A stretch of 64,000 nucleotides of DNA from Mesorhizobium sp. (GTDB taxonomy: Bacteria; Pseudomonadota; Alphaproteobacteria; Rhizobiales; Rhizobiaceae). Location: the NCBI GenBank assembly GCA_004020875.1, contig SAPZ01000002.1, positions 1 through 64,000 of the forward strand. Direction: 5' to 3'. The notes beneath the pieces were generated by a model that saw nothing but the letters and a program-made list of their open reading frames with translations, had not been told where the DNA came from and ran no database searches. The stretch's first letter is position 1. Every line of letters starts with the position of its first letter. This document shows, one piece after another, positions 59,099-64,000 of the stretch. A program made the translations under genes and the position numbers.

Positions 59099-60744
59099 AG
59101 ACGGGCGGACAACTGATCGTCGAGGCGCTCGAGGCGAACGGCACCGACCGCATCTTCTGCGTTCCGGGCGAATCCTATCTAGCGGTGCTTGACGCGCTGC
59201 ATGACTCCTCGATCCGCACCATCGTCTGCCGTCAGGAGGGCGGCGCCGCGATGATGGCCGACTGCCAGGGCCGGCTGACCGGCAAGCCCGGCATCTGCTT
59301 CGTCACCCGCGGCCCCGGCGCCACCAACGCCTCGGCCGGCATCCATATCGCGATGCAGGATTCGGTGCCGATGATTCTATTCATCGGCCAGGTCGCCAGT
59401 CACGCCAAGGAACGTGAGGCCTTCCAGGAGGTCGACTACAAGCGTTTCTTTGGCGACATCGCCAAATGGGTGGTCGAAATCGACGATGCCGCACGCATCC
59501 CGGAATTCGTCACCCGCGCCTTTGCGGTGGCCACTTCGGGCCGCCCCGGGCCGGTGGTCATCTCGCTGCCCGAGGACATGCTGACCAGCGAAGTCGAGGC
59601 GCCGGCAGCCCTTCCCCACACGCCGGTCGAGACGAGCCCCGGCGAAGCCGAGCTCGATGCGCTGCAGATGCTGCTTGGCAATGCAAAGCGGCCGTTCGTC
59701 ATCCTCGGCGGCACGCGCTGGGACGAGGAAGCCGTGGCACGAATCCGCGCGATTGCCGAGGCGTGGTCGCTGCCCGTCGGCTGCTCCTTCCGCCGCCAGA
59801 TGCTGTTCGACCATCTCCATCAGAACTATGCCGGCGATGTCGGTATCGGCATCAATCCGAAGCTCGCGGAGCGGATCAAGCAGGCCGACGTCGTGCTTTT
59901 GATCGGCGGACGCCTGGGCGAGATGCCGTCTTCCGACTACACGCTGCTGAAGAGCCCCTACCCGGACCAGGCGCTGGTGCATGTCCATGCCGACGCCGGC
60001 GAGCTCGGCCGCGTCTACCGGCCGACGATAGCCATCAATGCCTCGCCCGCCGCCTTTGTGAAGGCCTTCGCCAAACGCAAGCCCGCCGTTCGCCCTTCCT
60101 GGGCGGCCGAGGCGGAAAAGGCGCATGCCGCTTATCTCGAATGGTCGACGCCGCCGCAGACCGGCCCGGGCGCCGTGCAGATGGGCCCGATCATCGAGCA
60201 TCTGGGAAAAGTCCTGCCGGAGGACGCCATCCTCACCAACGGCGCCGGCAACTACGCCACCTGGGTGCATCGCTTCTACCGCAACCGCCGCTTCGGCACG
60301 CAAGCGGCGCCCACCTCTGGCTCGATGGGCTACGGCACGCCGGCCGCGGTCGCCGCGAAATCATTGTTCCCGGATCGCACCGTGGTCGCCTTCGCTGGCG
60401 ACGGCTGCTTCCTGATGAACGGCCAGGAGTTCGCGACGGCGGTCCAGTATGACCTGCCGATCATCGTGATCGTCGTCAACAACGGCATTTACGGCACCAT
60501 CCGCATGCATCAGGAGCGGGAATATCCGAGCCGCGTCGTCGCCACCGAATTGAAGAACCCGGACTTTGCCGCACTTGCTCGCGCCTATGGCGGCCATGGC
60601 GAGACGGTCGAGAAAACCGCCGACTTCGCGCCGGCCTTCGAACGCGCCCGCACCAGCGGCAAGCCGGCGATCGTCGAGATCAAGCTCGATCCCGAGGCGA
60701 TCACGCCGACCCGCACGCTGACGCAGATCCGTAACAAGAGCTGA
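59095..60744 (+). CDS. thiamine diphosphate-dependent enzyme (acetolactate synthase family)
   Basis: The 549-residue protein has the ThDP-enzyme order: PYR domain with the catalytic glutamate E48 (RQEGGAAMMAD), central domain, and PP domain with the GDG...NN cofactor motif (AGDGCFLMNGQ ... VVNNGIYG). It resembles acetolactate synthase-like and oxalyl-CoA decarboxylase-like proteins, but I cannot pick one. No small regulatory subunit gene is nearby, which argues against ilvB. It is coupled to the CoA-transferase gene and followed by a hairpin terminator. Confidence 0.87.
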   Translation: MKTGGQLIVEALEANGTDRIFCVPGESYLAVLDALHDSSIRTIVCRQEGGAAMMADCQGRLTGKPGICFVTRGPGATNASAGIHIAMQDSVPMILFIGQVASHAKEREAFQEVDYKRFFGDIAKWVVEIDDAARIPEFVTRAFAVATSGRPGPVVISLPEDMLTSEVEAPAALPHTPVETSPGEAELDALQMLLGNAKRPFVILGGTRWDEEAVARIRAIAEAWSLPVGCSFRRQMLFDHLHQNYAGDVGIGINPKLAERIKQADVVLLIGGRLGEMPSSDYTLLKSPYPDQALVHVHADAGELGRVYRPTIAINASPAAFVKAFAKRKPAVRPSWAAEAEKAHAAYLEWSTPPQTGPGAVQMGPIIEHLGKVLPEDAILTNGAGNYATWVHRFYRNRRFGTQAAPTSGSMGYGTPAAVAAKSLFPDRTVVAFAGDGCFLMNGQEFATAVQYDLPIIVIVVNNGIYGTIRMHQEREYPSRVVATELKNPDFAALARAYGGHGETVEKTADFAPAFERARTSGKPAIVEIKLDPEAITPTRTLTQIRNKS

Positions 60745-60746
60745 GG

Positions 60747-60771
60747 AAAAGGGCGGCTCACCGCCCCTTTT
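60747..60771 (+). terminator. hairpin terminator after the ThDP-enzyme gene
   Basis: AAAAGGGCGG (60747-60756) pairs with CCGCCCCTTTT (60761-60771) with one bulge, directly after the stop at 60744. The T-run TTTT ends the stem. A second hairpin (60780-60803) immediately follows. Confidence 0.7.
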
Positions 60772-60779
60772 GTCGAAAG

Positions 60780-60803
60780 AAAGGGCGCTTGACGCCCCCC
60801 TTT
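60780..60803 (-). terminator. hairpin terminator after the CHRD gene
   Basis: AAAGGGCG (60780-60787) pairs with CGCCC...CTTT (60793-60803) with a bulge. On the minus strand it is followed by CTTTC. It lies 7 bases beyond the stop of the gene at 60810, so it can serve that gene while the neighbouring hairpin serves the other strand. Confidence 0.55.
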
Positions 60804-60809
60804 CCTCGT

Positions 60810-61247
60810 CTACATCGCCTTCTCGATCTGGCCGCGGATCTCGCCGTCCTTGTTCTTGGCCGTGTGGATGTTGACGTAATATTTACCAGCTTCAAGGTCG
60901 GCCGCCTGCGCGTCGGTCAGCGTCGCCGATCCCTTGATCGGGCTCTTCAGCTTCTTGAACGGGATGACCGGGTCCGCATTCGCGCCCATATCGGCCGGGC
61001 CGTGGATGTGAGCTCCTACGGCAGGCCCACTGAGGCCGGAATATTTCACGTTCCAACTGAGCTTCTTGCTAGTGGTGTCGAAAGTGAGTGTAGCGGTTCC
61101 CTTGCCCTTGGTGGTCACGGGCGGGCTTTGCTGGCTGCCATCGAGCGTCGCCTTGAATTTCATCGTCTCGGCCATGGCAGGCGATGCGATGAGGAAGGCG
61201 GTCGAAACGGCCAAAGCCGAAAGCATTGGCACGGATAGGATGCGCAT
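60810..61247 (-). CDS. secreted CHRD-domain protein
   Basis: The 145-residue protein has a signal peptide (about 1-26, cut near AMA) and a single CHRD domain with KFKATLDGSQQSPPV at its start and VGAHIHGPADMGANA and a YVNIHTAKNKDGEIRGQI end. CHRD domains are found in chordin and in many bacterial periplasmic proteins of unknown function. ATG 61247 gives the signal peptide; 48 upstream codons do not. It has terminators on both sides and appears to be a single-gene unit. Confidence 0.85.
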   Translation of the reverse strand: MRILSVPMLSALAVSTAFLIASPAMAETMKFKATLDGSQQSPPVTTKGKGTATLTFDTTSKKLSWNVKYSGLSGPAVGAHIHGPADMGANADPVIPFKKLKSPIKGSATLTDAQAADLEAGKYYVNIHTAKNKDGEIRGQIEKAM

Positions 61248-61363
61248 GAAGAACCTCCGTTGGTTGCAGCATCCTTCGCGGCTCCCCGACGCGCGGATGC
61301 GCCAATCAACGATTGGGTGGCCGGATGTATCCCGGCACACGATTATTTTACCGCAAACACGAA

Positions 61364-61387
61364 AAAGGGGCGGTCGCCCGCCCCTTT
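61364..61387 (-). terminator. terminator after the ABC substrate-binding gene
   Basis: AAAGGGGCG (61364-61372) pairs with CGCCCCTTT (61379-61387). On the minus strand the stem is followed by TTCGTG after a T-run. It lies 26 bases past the stop of the gene at 61413 and closes the ABC transporter operon. Confidence 0.75.
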
Positions 61388-61412
61388 CCACCTTCCGCGT
61401 TGAGAGCGGGGC

Positions 61413-62384
61413 CTACTTGATCGCCTTGTCGGTGATCGCGGTGGTGTAGGCGCCGCTTGCCTCCTTGCTGATGATCTTCTGGTCGAGCAGCGCCTTGGCG
61501 GTGCGCTCGTAAGCGGCGGGGATCAGCTTGCCGTCGGCATTGTCGATCAGCTTGGCCACTTCCTTCATCATGAACTTCTGGTGGTTCTCGTCCTGGCCGC
61601 CGGCGTCGACGACGATCTCCGCCGCCTCGTCGGTGTTCTCGGTGGCGTATTTCCAGCCCTTCATCGAGGCGCGCACGAAGCGCACCATCTTGTCCTCGAA
61701 GGCCGGGTCCTTGAGCTTGTTCTCGAGCGTGTAGAGCCCGTCTTCCAGAAGGTCGTTGCCCATGGCCGAGTAGTTGAAGACGATCAGGTCTTCCGGCTTG
61801 TAGCCGGCATCCAGCACCTGGCCGTATTCATTATAGGTCATGACCGAGATGCAGTCGGCCTGCTTCTGGATCAGCGGCTGTACGTCAAAGCTCTGCTTGA
61901 GCACGGTGACGCCGTCCGGGCCGCCATCGGTCTTGAGACCGATCTTGTTCATCCAGGCGTAGAAGGGATATTCGTTGCCGAAGAACCAGACGCCGAGCGT
62001 ATGGCCCTTGAAGTCGGCTTCCGTCTTGATCGGCCCGGCCTTGGGGCAGACCAACTCCATGCCGGCCTTCTTGAACGGCTGGGCGATGTTGACGAGCCCC
62101 ACGCCCTTGTCTCGGGCGGCGAGCGCGCCACCCATCCAGTCGACGATGACATCGGCGCCGCCGCCTGCGATCACCTGCTCGGGCGCTATATCCGGGCCGC
62201 CCGGCTTGATGTCGACGTCGAGGCCTTCGGCGTCATAGAAGCCCTTGGCCTTGGCGACATAATAGCCGGCGAACTGGGCCTGCGTGACCCATTTCAATTG
62301 CAATGTCACCTTGTCGGCGGCCATCGCCTGGAAGGCGGCCAGCGACATGGCGCCGGCCAAAGCAGAAATCAGCAGTCTTTTCAT
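61413..62384 (-). CDS. NMT1-family ABC transporter substrate-binding protein
   Basis: The 323-residue periplasmic protein has a signal peptide (about 1-22, cut near AMA) and an NMT1/THI5-like fold, seen in LKWVTQAQFAGYYVAKAKGFYDAEGLDV and GGADVIVDWMGGA. Related proteins bind pyrimidine thiamine precursors, riboflavin, sulfonates or taurine. The sequence and window do not show which. It is the last gene of an operon with two permeases encoded upstream on the same strand. An ATPase gene is not in the window and may lie beyond its end. Confidence 0.87.
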   Translation of the reverse strand: MKRLLISALAGAMSLAAFQAMAADKVTLQLKWVTQAQFAGYYVAKAKGFYDAEGLDVDIKPGGPDIAPEQVIAGGGADVIVDWMGGALAARDKGVGLVNIAQPFKKAGMELVCPKAGPIKTEADFKGHTLGVWFFGNEYPFYAWMNKIGLKTDGGPDGVTVLKQSFDVQPLIQKQADCISVMTYNEYGQVLDAGYKPEDLIVFNYSAMGNDLLEDGLYTLENKLKDPAFEDKMVRFVRASMKGWKYATENTDEAAEIVVDAGGQDENHQKFMMKEVAKLIDNADGKLIPAAYERTAKALLDQKIISKEASGAYTTAITDKAIK

Positions 62385-62423
62385 GTTGTTACCCTCTGAA
62401 GTTAGTGCCCAAACCCACCGCCC

Positions 62424-63578
62424 CTATCCACCTCGGACAGAGGGATGCCAAAACGTGACGGCTCTCTCGATGAGAGCGACCACGCCATAAAAGACCGAAC
62501 CCGCCAGTGCTGCAACTGCGATTTCGGCCCACACCATGTCGATGTTCATCCGCCCGACTTCCGTCGAGATGCGGAATCCCATGCCGACCACTGGCGTGCC
62601 GAAGAACTCCGCGACGATGGCGCCGATCAGCGCCAGCGTCGAGTTGATCTTCAGCGCATTGAAGATGAACGGCATTGCCGCCGGCAGCCTGAGCTTGAGC
62701 AGCGTCGGCCAATAGCCCGACGCATAAGTGCGCATCAGGTCGCGCTCCATATGCCCGGAGGCCGCCAGTCCCGCGACCGTGTTCACCAGCATAGGAAAGA
62801 AGGTCATGATGATGACCACAGCCGCCTTGGACGGCCAGTCGAAGCCGAACCACATCACCATGATCGGTGCCACGCCGATGATCGGCAGCGCCGAGACCAT
62901 GTTGCCGATCGGCAGCAGCCCGCGTCGCAGGAAAGGCACGCGGTCGGCGAGGATTGCGACGACGAAGCCGGCGAGGTTGCCGACGACATAGCCGATCAGC
63001 ACCGCCTTGAAGATCGTCTGCCGCACATCCGAGCCCAGGATCGGCAGCGAGTTGGCGATCCGCGCGCCGATGGCGCTTGGCGGTGGCAGAAGAATAAAGG
63101 GAATGCCGGCGCCGCGCGTCACCGCTTCCCAGATGATCAGGATCCAGGCGCCGAAGATCGCCGGGATGATCAGCCGCAAGGCGTTCCTTGCGGCGCTCTC
63201 GCTCGGACGCAATGAGGAGAGCAAGGCTACGCAGCGCCAGGCAAGCAGCCAGGCCGTGGCAAGCAGCAGGAAATACGGCGCCAGCGCCGTTCCTTCGAAA
63301 CCGGCTATGCCCTTGATCAGCAGCCAGGCCGCGGCATGGGCGCCGACGAACAGGACGATGGCTTCAACAATCGGGGTGAGCTTCACCATCGAGACCAGGG
63401 CAGCGATCAGCAGCAGCCCGATGATCAGGCCTTTCGCGCCCATATAGGGATAGGCAATTGCCGCCGTCGGCTGCGCCAAAGCCGCGGCTTCGGGTTTCGA
63501 CATCGCGCCGAGCGCAAAGGCGGTGAGGCAAAGCAGGATTGCCAGCACGGCTTGCCAGGACGGTTTCATCCAGGTCAT
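62424..63578 (-). CDS. ABC transporter permease with an N-terminal membrane extension
   Basis: The 384-residue protein has a BPD_transp_1 permease core from about residue 135, with the EAA-type loop region RTYASGYWPTLLKLRLPAAMPF. Before it lie about 120 residues with four extra hydrophobic segments (about 9-28, 48-66, 72-90, 100-118). Normal permeases of this class are about 250-280 residues, so this is an extended form. It overlaps the second permease gene by four bases and precedes the binding protein by about 40. Confidence 0.87.
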   Translation of the reverse strand: MTWMKPSWQAVLAILLCLTAFALGAMSKPEAAALAQPTAAIAYPYMGAKGLIIGLLLIAALVSMVKLTPIVEAIVLFVGAHAAAWLLIKGIAGFEGTALAPYFLLLATAWLLAWRCVALLSSLRPSESAARNALRLIIPAIFGAWILIIWEAVTRGAGIPFILLPPPSAIGARIANSLPILGSDVRQTIFKAVLIGYVVGNLAGFVVAILADRVPFLRRGLLPIGNMVSALPIIGVAPIMVMWFGFDWPSKAAVVIIMTFFPMLVNTVAGLAASGHMERDLMRTYASGYWPTLLKLRLPAAMPFIFNALKINSTLALIGAIVAEFFGTPVVGMGFRISTEVGRMNIDMVWAEIAVAALAGSVFYGVVALIERAVTFWHPSVRGG

Positions 63579-64000
63579 GCCCGCCTCCCGCCCATGGCGC
63601 GGTCGACGAGGCGTCCGGCGATTCCGACCGCCATCACCAGCAGCGCCGCGACGATTGAGCCTGCGACCAAAGCCGACCAGATATCGATCGTCTGGCTGTA
63701 ATAGGCGCCGGCGAGCAGCTTCGCGCCGATGCCGGCGACGGCGCCCGTCGGCAGCTCGCCCACGATGGCGCCGACCAGGCTTGCCGCCACCGCCACCTTC
63801 ATCGAGGTGAACAGAAACGGCACCGAGGCCGGCACGCGCAGTTTCCAGAAGGTCTGCGAGGCGCTGGCATTGTAGGTATGCATCAGGTCGAGATGCATGA
63901 GCTCGGGCGAACGCAGGCCTTTCACCATGCCCACGGCGACTGGGAAGAACGACAGATAAGTCGAGATGAGCGCCTTGGGGATCAGGCCGGTGATGCCGAT
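63575..64000 (-). CDS. second ABC transporter permease, 5' end outside the window
   Basis: The last 142 codons (including the stop) of a BPD_transp_1 permease lie here; the reading frame is open to the final base (64000), so the N-terminal part is missing. Visible features are PKALISTYLSFFPVAVGMVKG, an EAA-like loop TYNASASQTFWKLRVPASVPFLF and three or four membrane segments. It pairs with the extended permease to form a heterodimeric channel. It is not truncated in nature as far as can be seen; only the window edge cuts it. Confidence 0.85.
   Translation of the reverse strand: MGITGLIPKALISTYLSFFPVAVGMVKGLRSPELMHLDLMHTYNASASQTFWKLRVPASVPFLFTSMKVAVAASLVGAIVGELPTGAVAGIGAKLLAGAYYSQTIDIWSALVAGSIVAALLVMAVGIAGRLVDRAMGGRRA

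Noticed and set aside
57926..60744. Firm call as oxalate pathway genes frc/oxc
   Set aside because: Class III CoA-transferase and ThDP family membership is clear, but substrate-specific residues for oxalyl-CoA could not be confirmed by eye.

Overview
The window comes from a GC-rich alphaproteobacterium of the order Rhizobiales, most likely Mesorhizobium or a close relative. The pointers are the gene order of a complete minus-strand dcw (division and cell wall) cluster, a very long FtsZ linker, a btaAB betaine-lipid pair, a fused ArsR/methyltransferase regulator next to metF, and short palindromic intergenic repeats of the kind common in Mesorhizobium. This is inferred from protein content and repeats; no 16S gene is present. 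I see no prophage, intact transposase, CRISPR array, tRNA or rRNA gene.

Layout. 1-8333 (minus): azlCD-type amino acid exporter, a DUF2461 protein, ligA, recN, bamD and lpxC, with palindromic repeats in the gaps. 8613-27832 (minus): the dcw cluster, read as mraZ, rsmH, ftsL, ftsI, murE, murF, mraY, murD, ftsW, murG, murC, murB, then a 311-base gap packed with GANTC sites, then ddlB, ftsQ, ftsA, ftsZ and a strong hairpin terminator. Four 10-base-spaced TGGG-type boxes, a probable MraZ operator, lie on a candidate promoter upstream of mraZ. 28021-32626: a transsulfuration-type PLP enzyme, RNase P RNA (rnpB, minus), a lytic transglycosylase, an amidase overlapping a TerB-DnaJ protein, and a small lipoprotein. 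32804-38428 (plus): a fused 5-oxoprolinase, then btaAB behind a three-unit Pho box. 38438-44906: a beta-lactamase-fold hydrolase, a GH25 lysozyme, an MltB-type transglycosylase, an ornithine decarboxylase-type enzyme, a DMT transporter and a 28-residue membrane peptide. 45018-54070: metF with its SahR-like regulator, trmO, a DUF2293 protein, a class IV aminotransferase, a MOSC protein, an isoprenylcysteine methyltransferase-like protein, a KAS III enzyme, tam and ettA. 54322-64000: a diguanylate cyclase, an RNase T2, an alpha/beta hydrolase, a CoA-transferase/ThDP-enzyme pair, a CHRD protein and an NMT1-type ABC importer whose second permease runs off the window.

How the genes work together. 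The dcw block makes lipid II (MurB-G, MraY, Ddl) and builds the divisome (FtsZ, A, Q, W, I, L). LpxC and BamD add outer-membrane lipid A and protein assembly, and four separate wall hydrolases (29760, 30643, 40060, 41036) lie nearby, so the left two thirds of the window is largely devoted to the cell envelope. The most interesting signals are regulatory: the GANTC cluster before ddlB, which suggests cell-cycle methylation control of late dcw genes; the MraZ array; the Pho box before btaAB; the palindrome before the metF regulator; and dispersed hairpin repeats placed directly against start codons.
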